A DNA stretch of 64,000 bases from W2P13-069 sp051876105 (GTDB lineage: Bacteria > Actinomycetota > Coriobacteriia > Coriobacteriales > QAMH01). A program made the position numbers and the translations under genes. The stretch is taken from assembly GCA_051876105.1 (NCBI GenBank), contig JBJEHN010000073.1, forward strand, positions 6,299-70,298, read 5' to 3'. Under the pieces are notes generated by a model. It ran no database searches, was not told where the DNA came from, and was given only the letters and a program-made list of their open reading frames with translations. Below are positions 37,689-45,911 of the stretch, piece after piece; the first letter of the stretch is position 1; the number at the start of each line of letters is the position of its first letter.

Positions 37689-38690
37689 CTACTCCCCCTC
37701 TCCGGGCTGCGGGTCCTGCCCGCCACCGTCACCGTCGCCCTCGCCGGCGCCCTGGTCCTCGCCGTCCTGGGGGGTGGCGGTGCTGCCCACAACCGGGGCG
37801 AGGATGCTTTCCAGGAGCTCCTTGTCGACCAGGCTCTTGGTGGCGTCCTCGTTGCCGGTGAGAACCAGCACCTCCTCGCAGTTGCGGATGGAGGAGATGG
37901 GGTTGACGATGATGCGGTAGTACATCTTGGAGGCATCCCTCTCCACCGAGCCAACCGTGCCCACCACGATGCCGCGCGGGTAGGTGCCGCCGGCACCGGA
38001 GGTGATGACGATGTCGCCCTCGCCCACGGAGCTGTCGACGCTGACGTACTCCATCATCAGGGTGCCGTCGTAGGAGCCGGTGATGATGCCGGTGGCCCTC
38101 GTGCCCTGGATCATAGCGGAGACGCTGCTGTCTGCGTCTGTGATGAGGCGCACCACGGAGGTGCCGGCGCTCACGCTCTCGACCTGGCCGTAGAGGCCGC
38201 AGGAGCTCATGACGCCCATACCGACGCGCACGCCGTCGTCGCTGCCAACGTTGATAGTGGCGGTGTGGTCCCAGCCGCTCTTGACGTTGAGGACCCTGCC
38301 GGAGACCGTCTCCAAGCCGTAGCTGTCCGACAGGCCGAGCAGAGCTGTGAGGCGCTGGTCCTGCTGGCGGTACTCCTCGAGCTGGGCAACGAGCACGCGG
38401 AGCTGCTCGTTCTCCTGCTTGAGCGCGGAGACGTCCTCCTCGCTCATGCCCGCCGTGCCGTCAGGCTCGCTGCTGAGCGCCCTGAACGGGGTGGCGATGA
38501 CGGAGGTCAGCTCCTGGAGGGGCGACGCGACGGCGTGCACCGCGTTGCGCACCACGCCGAAGGCCCCGCCGTTGTCCATGCGGACGGAGACGGTCATCAG
38601 GAGAACGGACACAACAACCAAGACGACCGGGATGATCCATCCACCCGGTCGCCTCGGTTGGTTTTGGTTTGAGAAGCTCAAGCCGGGCAT
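37689..38690 (-). CDS. mreC: Rod shape-determining protein MreC
   Basis: A 333-aa protein with an N-terminal membrane anchor at ~18-36, a coiled coil at ~78-115, then the two beta domains of MreC (N-V-G-S-D-D-G-V and G-T-Y-P-R-G-I-V-V-G-T-V are typical). It activates PBP2 from outside the membrane. The C-terminal ~35 residues are Gly/Asp/Pro low complexity. It follows mreB by nine bases. Confidence 0.95.
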   Translation of the reverse strand: MPGLSFSNQNQPRRPGGWIIPVVLVVVSVLLMTVSVRMDNGGAFGVVRNAVHAVASPLQELTSVIATPFRALSSEPDGTAGMSEEDVSALKQENEQLRVLVAQLEEYRQQDQRLTALLGLSDSYGLETVSGRVLNVKSGWDHTATINVGSDDGVRVGMGVMSSCGLYGQVESVSAGTSVVRLITDADSSVSAMIQGTRATGIITGSYDGTLMMEYVSVDSSVGEGDIVITSGAGGTYPRGIVVGTVGSVERDASKMYYRIIVNPISSIRNCEEVLVLTGNEDATKSLVDKELLESILAPVVGSTATPQDGEDQGAGEGDGDGGGQDPQPGEGE

Positions 38691-38699
38691 CGGTGGGGC

Positions 38700-39749
38700 C
38701 TATCTGCGCTGGCCCACGCCCTGGGTCCCCTGGGCGAGGAAGTCCGGGGACTCCAACACCGCGGCACAGCCCTCGACCACGTTGATGAGGGCGGTCTCGG
38801 AGACGTGAACGGGGATGCCGATCTCCTTGCGGAGGCGCTCGTCGAGGCCCCTGAGCAAGCCGCCGCCGCCGGTGAGCGTGATGCCGTACTCCATGAGGTC
38901 GCTGGCGAGGTCGGGCGGGGTCTCGTCGAGGGTGTCCTTGACCGCTTGGATCATCTTGGCGACGGGCTCCTCGAGGGCCTCGCGCACGTCCTCGCTCTCG
39001 ATGCGCACCGTGCGGGGAAGGCCACTGAGCAGGTCGCGGCCGCGAACCTCGACGTCGACCTCCTCGACCAAGGGGGCGGCAGAGCCGATGGTGATCTTGA
39101 TCTCCTCGGCCGTGCGCTCGCCGATGGCGAGGTTGTAGTGGGTCTTGGCATACTGGACCACCGCGGTGTCGAAGGCGTCTCCGGCAACGCGGATGGAGGT
39201 GGCGTTGACGATGCCGCCGAGCGAGATGACGGCGACCTCCGTGGTGCCGCCGCCGATGTCGACGACCATGGAGCCGGTGGGGCTCTCGACGGGCAGGCCC
39301 GCGCCGATGGCGGCTGCCATGGGCTCCTCGATCAGGAAGCACTGGCGGGCGCCGGCGGTGATGGTGGCCTCGAAGACAGCGCGCTTCTCGACGCTGGTGA
39401 CGCCGCTAGGCACGCACACGACGACGCGCGGCTTGGCGCTCCAGGGCATGCGACGGCCCTGGGCCTTGCTGATGAAGTAGCGCAGCATGGCCTCGGTGGT
39501 GTCGAAGTCGGCGATGACGCCGTCTTTGAGAGGCCTCATGGCAACGATGTTGCCAGGGGTGCGGCCAAGCATCTCCTTGGCCTCGGCGCCGACAGCGAGC
39601 ACGCGCTGCTGGGACTGGTCGATGGCGACGACAGAGGGCTCGTTGATCACGATGCCCTGGCCGCGGACGGACACCAGGGTGTTGGCGGTGCCCAGGTCGA
39701 TGGCCATGTCGTTGCCGAAGTTACCGAAGAGGGAGTCGAATAGCGACAT
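38700..39749 (-). CDS. mreB: Rod shape-determining protein MreB
   Basis: An actin-like ATPase forming membrane filaments that orient the elongasome. Motifs: D-L-G-T-A-N-T-L-V at the N-terminus (phosphate 1), D-I-G-G-G-T-T-E-V (phosphate 2) and the adenosine motif L-T-G-G-G-G-L-L-R-G. The length of 349 aa is normal. I start at ATG 39749 (M-S-L-F-D-S-L-F) with AAAGGG before it. As the first gene of mreB-C-D-mrdA-rodA it is preceded by a credible promoter. Confidence 0.96.
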   Translation of the reverse strand: MSLFDSLFGNFGNDMAIDLGTANTLVSVRGQGIVINEPSVVAIDQSQQRVLAVGAEAKEMLGRTPGNIVAMRPLKDGVIADFDTTEAMLRYFISKAQGRRMPWSAKPRVVVCVPSGVTSVEKRAVFEATITAGARQCFLIEEPMAAAIGAGLPVESPTGSMVVDIGGGTTEVAVISLGGIVNATSIRVAGDAFDTAVVQYAKTHYNLAIGERTAEEIKITIGSAAPLVEEVDVEVRGRDLLSGLPRTVRIESEDVREALEEPVAKMIQAVKDTLDETPPDLASDLMEYGITLTGGGGLLRGLDERLRKEIGIPVHVSETALINVVEGCAAVLESPDFLAQGTQGVGQRR

Positions 39750-39792
39750 AGTCGCCCTTTCTCTAATCACGAGCAGGGTGTTGCAAACGCTA

Positions 39793-39822
39793 ATAGTAAC
39801 AGAGGGTCATAGGCGGGGCCAA
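39793..39822 (-). promoter_or_regulatory. Promoter of the mre operon
   Basis: Minus-strand TTGGCC (39822-39817), 18 bases, then TACTAT (39798-39793). Start near 39786 gives a ~37-base leader before mreB. Confidence 0.45.
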
Positions 39823-39830
39823 TGGAGACC

Positions 39831-39870
39831 CTGTGAACAAGGGGGCCGCTGCACCCAGGCAACGGCCCCC
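39831..39870 (-). terminator. Terminator after ndk
   Basis: The 8-bp stem GGGGGCCG/CGGCCCCC (39841-39848 with 39863-39870) has a 14-base loop and is followed on the minus strand by TTGTTCAC. It lies 24 bases after the ndk stop. Confidence 0.6.
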
Positions 39871-39894
39871 TCGGATTCTGCTGTCAAAAGCGGC

Positions 39895-40302
39895 TTACTC
39901 GCCGAAGAACACCTTGATCTCGCGCTCGGCGGAGGCGACGGAGTCGGAGCCGTGGATGACGTTCTCGTCGACGGTCAGGCCGAAGTCGCCGCGGATGGTG
40001 CCGGGGGCAGCCTCTGCGCAGTTGGTGGCGCCCATGAGCTTGCGCATGGTGGCAACGGCGTTCTCGCCGGAGACGACCATCTTCACGACGGGGCCGGAGG
40101 TGATGTAGGAGATGAGGCCCTCGTAGAAGGGCTTGCCCTTGTGCTCGCCGTAGTTGGACTCGGCCTCTTCCATGGTGACCATGCCGAGCTCCATGCGCTC
40201 GATGGTCAGGCCGACGCGCTCGATGCGGGTGATGATCTCGCCGATGTGGCCGTTGCGGACGCCGTCGGGCTTGATCATGTTGTAAGTCTTCTCGATGGCC
40301 AT
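39895..40302 (-). CDS. ndk: Nucleoside diphosphate kinase
   Basis: Balances NTP and dNTP pools through a phosphohistidine. The 135-aa protein has the active-site stretch N-V-I-H-G-S-D-S with the catalytic His, and K-P-D-G-V near the N-terminus. Length and motifs are standard. AAGGAGCC precedes the ATG. It is flanked by its own terminator and an ~80-bp gap to the TPR gene. Confidence 0.97.
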   Translation of the reverse strand: MAIEKTYNMIKPDGVRNGHIGEIITRIERVGLTIERMELGMVTMEEAESNYGEHKGKPFYEGLISYITSGPVVKMVVSGENAVATMRKLMGATNCAEAAPGTIRGDFGLTVDENVIHGSDSVASAEREIKVFFGE

Positions 40303-40383
40303 CTAGATGGCTCCTTTCATCTGTGTTCCTTCTCTTTCACCGGCAGCGCGGCGCGCGCCCCGCTGCCTATTACCACCCGCGGG

Positions 40384-42021
40384 CTAGTGCTCGCTGGGGA
40401 AGTACAGCTCAACATACTCGATGTTCCAGCTGATGAGGTCGCGCCCCATCATAACCTCGTAGTATGCGGTGCCCCCCTCTTCGAGGGCGGCCTCGACGTA
40501 AACGGTGCTGTTGGAGAGCCCGCGCTCGACAGCGGCCACCTCGTACGACTCGATACCTTCGAGCACGGCCATCTGGGTCTCGCGCGACTCCTGGGTCACG
40601 GACTCGTTCCAGTAGACGTCGGTGCTCTCGGACGCGATGGCTGCGTCGAGGAAGCGCTGGGCGACCTGCTCTTGCAGGGGGTAGCCGTAGCCGCGCACGT
40701 AGGCGAAGGCGGCTGCGGCAGCCAGCAGGATGAGGACGATGACGATGCCCAGCGCCACCTTGAGACCGCGGTTGCCCTTGCGGGCCTTGCGGCGCTCCTC
40801 CTTGGCAGCCTGTTCGATAGCCTCCTCCGTGATGGTGAAGAAGGCGGTGTCCTCCGGGCTGGGGATAAGGGTGTCCTCCTGCGGCTGCAGGGGCTCGGGC
40901 TCGTACTCGGGCTCGGGTGCGGCCTCTTCCTCGCCCTCCGCCGCCTCGCCGATGACGGGCAGGGAGATGACGGGGAAGGTCTCGGTCACAGCCTCGGAGA
41001 TGTCTGCAGCGGGCTCTTCGGCGGGGGCGTCCGCAGGCTCGGGCTCCTGCTCGCCTTGCACGAGCGGAGAGGGCTCCCACATGGCGGCGCTGTCCTCGGG
41101 CTCGCCGCCCTGCGGCTGCTCGGCCGCGGGCTCAGCTTCGTCCTCCCCGGCCTCGTCTGCGGGAGCAGGAGCGGCCTCGGGGGCCGGCTCGGGCTCGGGG
41201 GCAGGATCTTCGGCCGGCGAGGGCTCCGCTAGCTCGGCGGGCTCGAGCTCTTCGGCGGCAGGCCCTGCCTGCAGGGAGCGCCCGTCAACTGCGCCCAGCA
41301 CCGCGCCGAAGCGGTCGCGCAGGGAGCGCGCCATCACCAGGTCGTGTGCGGCAACGGCCGAGAGGCGGTAGCTGCCGTCCGCGGTGGCGGCCTCGAGGGA
41401 GGCCACGGCCTCTGCCACCCTGCCGCATGCCAGGTAGGCCTGGCCCAGGCAGGCGCGGCACTTGTTGGCGCTCGCAGCGGAGAGCCCCAGGTCGAGCGCT
41501 GTCTCCAGCGTGGAGACGGCGTCTGCGTGGCGCTCGAGCCCCATGAAGCAGATGCCGAGGTTGATCAGAGCCTTGCCCGGAGCGGGGTTGGCAGGGTCGA
41601 GCGCGGCCTCGCGGTACGCGGTGCCGGCCTCTTCCATGGAGCCGAGCTTGAGCTGCACGGCGCCGATGCCGCTGAGAGCCTTGTAGGGCGTGGGGTAGCC
41701 GGGGTAGTCCAGGGCCTTGGCGAACGCCGCAAGGGCCCTGGGATAGTCCTCCGAGGACAGGTAAGCCGTGCCCAGGTTGACCAGCAGCGAGGGCTGGCGC
41801 TCCGGCTCGACCAGCTCGATGGCCTTACCGTAGTACTCAGCCGCCTTTGCGGGCTGGCCGCTCTTGATGTAGCAGTTGCCGATCAAGTGGAAAAACTTGC
41901 CGGCCTCTGCGTCAGAGAGCTCCTCGACGTCATGGCTGCACGCAGAGAAGCCCACGAGGGCGGTCTTGTAATCGCCCCGAGCGTATGCCTCCTGTGCCTC
42001 TGTGAAAACCGCGATGTCCAC
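40384..42021 (-). CDS. TPR-repeat protein with single membrane span and outside domain
   Basis: A 545-aa protein I do not recognise as a named family. Residues ~1-240 are about six tetratricopeptide repeats (G-N-C-Y-I-K-S-G-Q-P-A-K-A-A-E-Y-Y is one). An acidic Glu/Pro/Ala linker of ~170 residues follows. A basic R-R-K-A-R-K-G-N-R stretch then precedes one membrane span at ~422-442. The last ~100 residues form a small soluble domain with no known motif. By the positive-inside rule the TPRs are cytoplasmic and the tail outside. It starts with GTG, with AGGGG upstream, 26 bp after the cyclophilin gene. Confidence 0.75.
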   Translation of the reverse strand: MDIAVFTEAQEAYARGDYKTALVGFSACSHDVEELSDAEAGKFFHLIGNCYIKSGQPAKAAEYYGKAIELVEPERQPSLLVNLGTAYLSSEDYPRALAAFAKALDYPGYPTPYKALSGIGAVQLKLGSMEEAGTAYREAALDPANPAPGKALINLGICFMGLERHADAVSTLETALDLGLSAASANKCRACLGQAYLACGRVAEAVASLEAATADGSYRLSAVAAHDLVMARSLRDRFGAVLGAVDGRSLQAGPAAEELEPAELAEPSPAEDPAPEPEPAPEAAPAPADEAGEDEAEPAAEQPQGGEPEDSAAMWEPSPLVQGEQEPEPADAPAEEPAADISEAVTETFPVISLPVIGEAAEGEEEAAPEPEYEPEPLQPQEDTLIPSPEDTAFFTITEEAIEQAAKEERRKARKGNRGLKVALGIVIVLILLAAAAAFAYVRGYGYPLQEQVAQRFLDAAIASESTDVYWNESVTQESRETQMAVLEGIESYEVAAVERGLSNSTVYVEAALEEGGTAYYEVMMGRDLISWNIEYVELYFPSEH

Positions 42022-42047
42022 TGGCAGCCCCTATCCTCGCATTCGGT

Positions 42048-42530
42048 CTAGTTGGCGTTCTCGATGACGATGGACTCCATCACATCGCCCTTGCGCAGGC
42101 TGTGGACAACCTCGATGCTCTCTGCATCCATGCAGTCGCCGAAGACGGTGTAGTTGGGGTCCAGGAAGTGCTGGGCACCCAGGCAGAAGTAGAACTGGGA
42201 GCCGGCGGAGTTGGGCATGGAGGAGCGGGCCATGGCCATGGTGCCGTCCTCGTGGCTGTTGTGGGGGTTGGTGGAGTACTCCTCCTGGATGGAGTAGCCG
42301 GGGTTGCCGGTGCCGTTGCCCAGCGGGCAGCCGCCCTGGATCACGAAGTCCGGCACGTAGCGATGGAACTTGAGGCCGTCGTAGTAGCCCTTCTGGGCGA
42401 GCTCGACGAAGTTGCCCACGTGGATGGGCGCGTCCTCGCCGTGGAGCTGGACGCGGATGACGCCCTTGTTGGTGGTGATGGTTGCGGTCTCGCGGCCGTT
42501 GGGCTTGTACTCGGGGGTGTAGAGTGCCAT
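42048..42530 (-). CDS. Cyclophilin-type peptidyl-prolyl cis-trans isomerase
   Basis: A cytosolic protein-folding isomerase, 160 aa, single domain and no signal peptide. G-L-K-F-H-R-Y-V-P-D-F-V-I-Q-G-G carries the active-site Arg and Phe. M-A-M-A-R-S-S-M-P-N-S-A-G-S-Q-F-Y and T-V-F-G-D are also diagnostic. I start at ATG 42530 with AGGAGGAAC upstream. It is followed by the TPR gene, so a shared message is likely. Confidence 0.93.
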   Translation of the reverse strand: MALYTPEYKPNGRETATITTNKGVIRVQLHGEDAPIHVGNFVELAQKGYYDGLKFHRYVPDFVIQGGCPLGNGTGNPGYSIQEEYSTNPHNSHEDGTMAMARSSMPNSAGSQFYFCLGAQHFLDPNYTVFGDCMDAESIEVVHSLRKGDVMESIVIENAN

Positions 42531-42669
42531 TTCTGTTCCTCCTGAGAGCACGCTAACGCGCGCCGTTATACGACATTAACTCCCCAATTCTAGCAGTTAT
42601 CGGCTGCGAGCCACTTTAGCAGCGGCGTTGTGGTAGATTTCTTGCTTGCAGCTGCCCGTGGCAGCGCAC

Positions 42670-42746
42670 GTCCTCTTAGCTCAGCTGGATAGAGCGTCTG
42701 CCTCCGGAGCAGAAGGCCGCAGGTTCGAACCCTGTAGAGGGCACCA
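42670..42746 (+). tRNA. tRNA-Arg (CCG)
   Basis: A full cloverleaf. The 7-bp acceptor GTCCTCT/AGAGGGC includes a U-G pair, the D-arm is GCTC/GAGC, and the anticodon loop CTCCGGA has anticodon CCG. The T-arm is GCAGG-TTCGAAC-CCTGT. CCA is encoded (42744-42746). It reads CGG. Confidence 0.95.
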
Positions 42747-42793
42747 GCAAAACCGCAGGTCAAAGGCACACCCGCCTTTGGCCTGCTCTGCGT

Positions 42794-44074
42794 TTACAGG
42801 CGCTCTTGCTGGCGCTGCCTGGCAAGCTCGAGGCCCTTGGCCACAAAGCCGCCGGAATAGCGCTCGCGGATGATGTGGGTGTAGCGGTTCGAGCTGTCGA
42901 CGAACTTGGAGAGCTGGTAGTCGAGGCAGGCCATGACCTCGCCGCCGGCGCCGATGCCCTCGTAGAACTCCCGCATGAAGCCGATGACGTGGCGCGCCGC
43001 CTTGGCTGCCGTGTTGGCCGTGCCCAAGGGGCTCACGATGCGCACCGTCTTGAGGTCGTAGTGGCTGGCGTTCTTGAAGTTCTGCGCGGCCTGGACCTGG
43101 TGCCTCTCCTCGAAGGGCTCGGCCGGCGTCGAGGCGAGCCACACCAAGAACAGCTGCGCGAAGAAGACGTCGCTCACGTTGACGCCCGCTGGGTAGAGCG
43201 GGTTGAGGTCGAACATCCTCAGCTCGATGTGGCTCACGTCGCCCGCCCTCAGGGCGTCGAGCCCGTAGGCGCCGCGCGGCTTGATGCGGATGGGGTAGTA
43301 GAGCTCGCTGGGCGCGCAGACGAGCCCACTGTCCACGTAGCGCTGGATGCTGTCCGCGTAGGCCCGCACGTTGGAGTAGTCGAGCACCGGGGTGAAGTAG
43401 TTCCAGTAGCCCAGCTCGCTGCAGCGCACCGTGCCCAAGCCCAGGAAGAGGTCCTCTCCCATGCGCTTCTTCTCCACAAACGACGAGTCCATGAGGGGGC
43501 TTGCCGCCGTGACGGCCGTCATGAGCCAGCCGTAGGCCACCGCGCGCTCTGCCAGGCGAACGTAGAGCTCGTCCTTGTAGGCGGTGAAGTCCTGCTCGCC
43601 GCTCGCCTCGAAACTCGCCTGCAGCAGCTCGTCGGCAAACGAGTAGTTGAAGTGGATGCCGGAGAACGCCATCTTATAGCGGCCGTAGCGCTCGCTGAGG
43701 TACTCGCGGTAAGCGGTCTTGTAGGCTTGCTCGCCCGTGTACTGGGCGATGGGGATGTCCTGCTCGCTGCGGATGTAGGGCGGGTTGGAGAAGGGCCACA
43801 GGAGCTCCGGCTCCGGCAGGGCCGCCAGCGTGCGCTGCACGAGTGCGTCGTGAGCCTCGAGCTCGGCCACAGCCTCCTGGGGGCTGCCGCTCACGCCTGT
43901 GTTGATCTCGAGCTGGTTCTCGGAGAAGTCGCAGAGGATGTTGGGGTGGTCCGGGAAGGGGCTGGGGGTCTGGGCGAGGAAGCCGTCGCGCGTGATGCGC
44001 AGGCTCTCGCGCTCGAGCCCGAAGTTGCCCTTGAAGAGCAGGGACCTGACCCGGCTGTCCTCGACGTGTAGCAT
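42794..44074 (-). CDS. gshA: Glutamate-cysteine ligase (gamma-glutamylcysteine synthetase)
   Basis: Joins Glu and Cys as the first step of glutathione synthesis. The 426-aa protein shows the class I family pattern: F-G-L-E-R-E-S-L-R near the N-terminus, S-E-N-Q-L-E-I-N-T, M-A-F-S-G-I-H-F-N-Y-S and E-L-R-M-F-D-L-N-P. It is shorter than the E. coli enzyme (~518 aa) and close to the N-terminal part of GshAB fusions. No glutathione synthetase gene adjoins, so the product may stop at gamma-glutamylcysteine or gshB lies elsewhere. GAGAGGGG precedes the ATG. It lies between two tRNA-Arg genes, with an inverted repeat upstream. Confidence 0.88.
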   Translation of the reverse strand: MLHVEDSRVRSLLFKGNFGLERESLRITRDGFLAQTPSPFPDHPNILCDFSENQLEINTGVSGSPQEAVAELEAHDALVQRTLAALPEPELLWPFSNPPYIRSEQDIPIAQYTGEQAYKTAYREYLSERYGRYKMAFSGIHFNYSFADELLQASFEASGEQDFTAYKDELYVRLAERAVAYGWLMTAVTAASPLMDSSFVEKKRMGEDLFLGLGTVRCSELGYWNYFTPVLDYSNVRAYADSIQRYVDSGLVCAPSELYYPIRIKPRGAYGLDALRAGDVSHIELRMFDLNPLYPAGVNVSDVFFAQLFLVWLASTPAEPFEERHQVQAAQNFKNASHYDLKTVRIVSPLGTANTAAKAARHVIGFMREFYEGIGAGGEVMACLDYQLSKFVDSSNRYTHIIRERYSGGFVAKGLELARQRQQERL

Positions 44075-44101
44075 GCGGCCCCTCTCTGGTGGAAACGGTG
44101 G

Positions 44102-44130
44102 CTAAATCCTAGTCCTTCAGTAGGATTTAG
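44102..44130. promoter_or_regulatory. Operator-like inverted repeat upstream of gshA
   Basis: A perfect 10-bp inverted repeat (CTAAATCCTA/TAGGATTTAG) around a 9-base spacer, 28 bases before the gshA start. It is markedly AT-richer than its surroundings. Minus-strand -10-like hexamers (TACATT, TATGCT) lie just upstream, so it is near the transcript start. It may be an operator or a leader hairpin. Confidence 0.55.
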
Positions 44131-44253
44131 TCCAGCCTGCTCAGCATAATGTAGCGCATGGGCGGCGGCGTGCGGCGGGTGACGCGCTGCCGCCGCACGC
44201 CGCACTGCGCGCGCCCGCGGCGCGCATAACCGCTAGAATGTGGTCTCACACAC

Positions 44254-44330
44254 GCCTCCTTAGCTCAGTTGGATAGAGCATCGGACTTCTAATCCGGCGG
44301 TCGCAGGTTCGAGCCCTGCAGGGGGCGCCA
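44254..44330 (+). tRNA. tRNA-Arg (TCT)
   Basis: The acceptor is GCCTCCT/AGGGGGC, D-arm GCTC/GAGC, anticodon loop CTTCTAA with anticodon TCT, and T-arm GCAGG-TTCGAGC-CCTGC. CCA is encoded (44328-44330). It reads AGA. Confidence 0.95.
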
Positions 44331-44342
44331 GCTCGAGCAACA

Positions 44343-44386
44343 CGGGCCGGGGGCGGCGCACGCCCCCGGCCCGTTCGCGTTCTTCG
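44343..44386 (+). terminator. Terminator of tRNA-Arg (TCT)
   Basis: A perfect 12-bp stem (44343-44354 with 44362-44373) and 7-base loop are followed by TTCGCGTTCTTC. It begins 12 bases after the tRNA. Confidence 0.75.
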
Positions 44387-44399
44387 GCAGGCCGCGCGC

Positions 44400-44786
44400 C
44401 TACAGGCCCTTGGCCTTGAGCAGCTTCACGGTCTCGACGAGCTCGCGCAAGGTGAGGTCGATCTGCCCCTCGAGCTCGCGGAGGTTGCGCAGGTCGTCTG
44501 CCACCGTCATGTCGACGGTGCCCTGGCTGCGCGCGAGGTGGCGGCGCAGCTGGGTCTCGACGTCTACCAGGCGCTTTTTCACACCCACGACCTCGAGCCC
44601 AATGCGCGCCAGGCTCTCGCTGCTGCCCGCGCGCTGGCTCTCCTCGTAGAGGTCGAGCAAGTACGACGAGATCGACTTGCCCTGCTCCGTGGCAGACGCG
44701 GCGATGGCGTCCTTCTGCGCGGGGTTGCAGCTGATGTTGAGGCGGCCGGTGTGGTACTCGCCCTCTTTCTTCCTGCGTATAGCCAT
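44400..44786 (-). CDS. Small ribbon-helix-helix-like protein beside the molybdenum-cofactor genes
   Basis: A 128-aa protein of unknown role. The first ~60 residues (basic start M-A-I-R-R-K-K, then R-L-N-I-S-C-N-P and two helices ending S-S-Y-L-L-D-L-Y-E-E) resemble a MobC-type or Arc-type ribbon-helix-helix. The rest is a coiled coil rich in Leu, Arg and Glu. The ATG at 44786 lies eight bases after the mog stop with AGGGGG upstream, so it is the last gene of the moa/mob operon. A DNA-binding regulator is plausible but unproven. Confidence 0.55.
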   Translation of the reverse strand: MAIRRKKEGEYHTGRLNISCNPAQKDAIAASATEQGKSISSYLLDLYEESQRAGSSESLARIGLEVVGVKKRLVDVETQLRRHLARSQGTVDMTVADDLRNLRELEGQIDLTLRELVETVKLLKAKGL

Positions 44787-44794
44787 GGAGCCCC

Positions 44795-45271
44795 CTACTT
44801 GTGGCCCTCGCCGGCCATCATGTGAACCGCATGCTCGAACTGCCCGTACACGGCCTCGAAGTTCTCCTCTGCAGCCTTCTTGCTGCCAGGGAGGTTGACC
44901 ACCAGGCAGCGCCCGCGCTGGGCGGCGGTTGCGCGGCTCAGCATGGCGCGGCCGGTCTTGGTCATGGAGTATGCCCTCATTGCCTCGCCGATGCCGGGGA
45001 CCTCGCGGTCGCAGACGGCGAGCGTGGTCTCCGGGGTGACGTCGCGCAGGCTCAGGCCGCTGCCGCCGCAGGTGAGGACGATGTCTGCCTTGAGCTCGTC
45101 GGCTGCGGCGATGATCGCGCTGCCGATCTGGGAGGCCTCGTCCTTGACGATGACATGGCTTGCCACCTCCCAGCCGTTGGCGCGGATGAGTTCCTCGAGG
45201 CGCATGCCGGCGGTGTCTTCCTCGATGGTGCGGGTGTCGCTGCAGGTGATGATCGCAAAGCGCAGTGCCAT
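44795..45271 (-). CDS. mog: Molybdenum cofactor protein, MoaB/Mog family
   Basis: Adenylylates molybdopterin or assists Mo insertion. The 158-aa protein has I-V-L-T-C-G-G-S-G and the later V-V-N-L-P-G-S-K-K-A, the MPT-binding motifs of the family. MoaB and Mog are hard to separate by eye, so the symbol is provisional. It lies 15 bases after moaC. Confidence 0.88.
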   Translation of the reverse strand: MALRFAIITCSDTRTIEEDTAGMRLEELIRANGWEVASHVIVKDEASQIGSAIIAAADELKADIVLTCGGSGLSLRDVTPETTLAVCDREVPGIGEAMRAYSMTKTGRAMLSRATAAQRGRCLVVNLPGSKKAAEENFEAVYGQFEHAVHMMAGEGHK

Positions 45272-45286
45272 GGTGTTCCTCGCTCC

Positions 45287-45841
45287 CTAGTCCCTGGTCC
45301 AAAGGCCGGTCTTGCCGCCCTCCTTGCGCAGCAGGCGCACGTCGCAGATCTCCATGCCGCGGTCGACGGCCTTGCACATATCGTAGACCGTGAGCAGCGC
45401 GATCGAGACGCCGGTGAGGGCCTCCATCTCGATGCCGGTCTTGCCGGTGACGCCGGTGGTCATGACGGCGTGGATGCCCACGCGGCCGTCCTCGCGCTCG
45501 CCGGGCAGGATGGGCTCGAGGTCGCACTTGGACTTGGTGAGGTTGAGCGGGTGGCACATGGGGATGAGGCTGCTGGTCTGCTTGCAGCCCATGATGCCCG
45601 CCACGCGAGCGCAGGCCAGGACGTCGCCCTTGGCCGCAGTGCCCTCGACGATCATGTCGAGGGTGTCTTGGTGCATGAAGATGAAGCCCTCTGCGGTGGC
45701 GATGCGCTGGGTGTCTGCCTTGGCAGAGACGTCGACCATGCGCACGGCGCCGTGCTCGTCGACGTGGGTCAGCGCGCCGGTGTCTGCTCCGGTGATCTGC
45801 GCGGTGCCGGCAGAGAGCCCGCCGGGGATGGTGTCGCTCAT
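45287..45841 (-). CDS. moaC: Cyclic pyranopterin monophosphate synthase
   Basis: Second half of the first molybdopterin step, with MoaA. The 184-aa protein has M-V-D-V-S-x-K, P-M-C-H-P-L-N-L and the C-terminal M-C-K-A-V-D-R-G-M-E, all family signatures. There is a ~25-residue leader. AAAGGAAG precedes the ATG. It follows moaA after 70 bp. Confidence 0.95.
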   Translation of the reverse strand: MSDTIPGGLSAGTAQITGADTGALTHVDEHGAVRMVDVSAKADTQRIATAEGFIFMHQDTLDMIVEGTAAKGDVLACARVAGIMGCKQTSSLIPMCHPLNLTKSKCDLEPILPGEREDGRVGIHAVMTTGVTGKTGIEMEALTGVSIALLTVYDMCKAVDRGMEICDVRLLRKEGGKTGLWTRD

Positions 45842-45911
45842 GGGTTGGCTTCCTTTCGTGTTCGCTGGCCCCGCGATGCGGGGCGTGTGGCTGGTGTGGC
45901 TGGTGGGGCGG

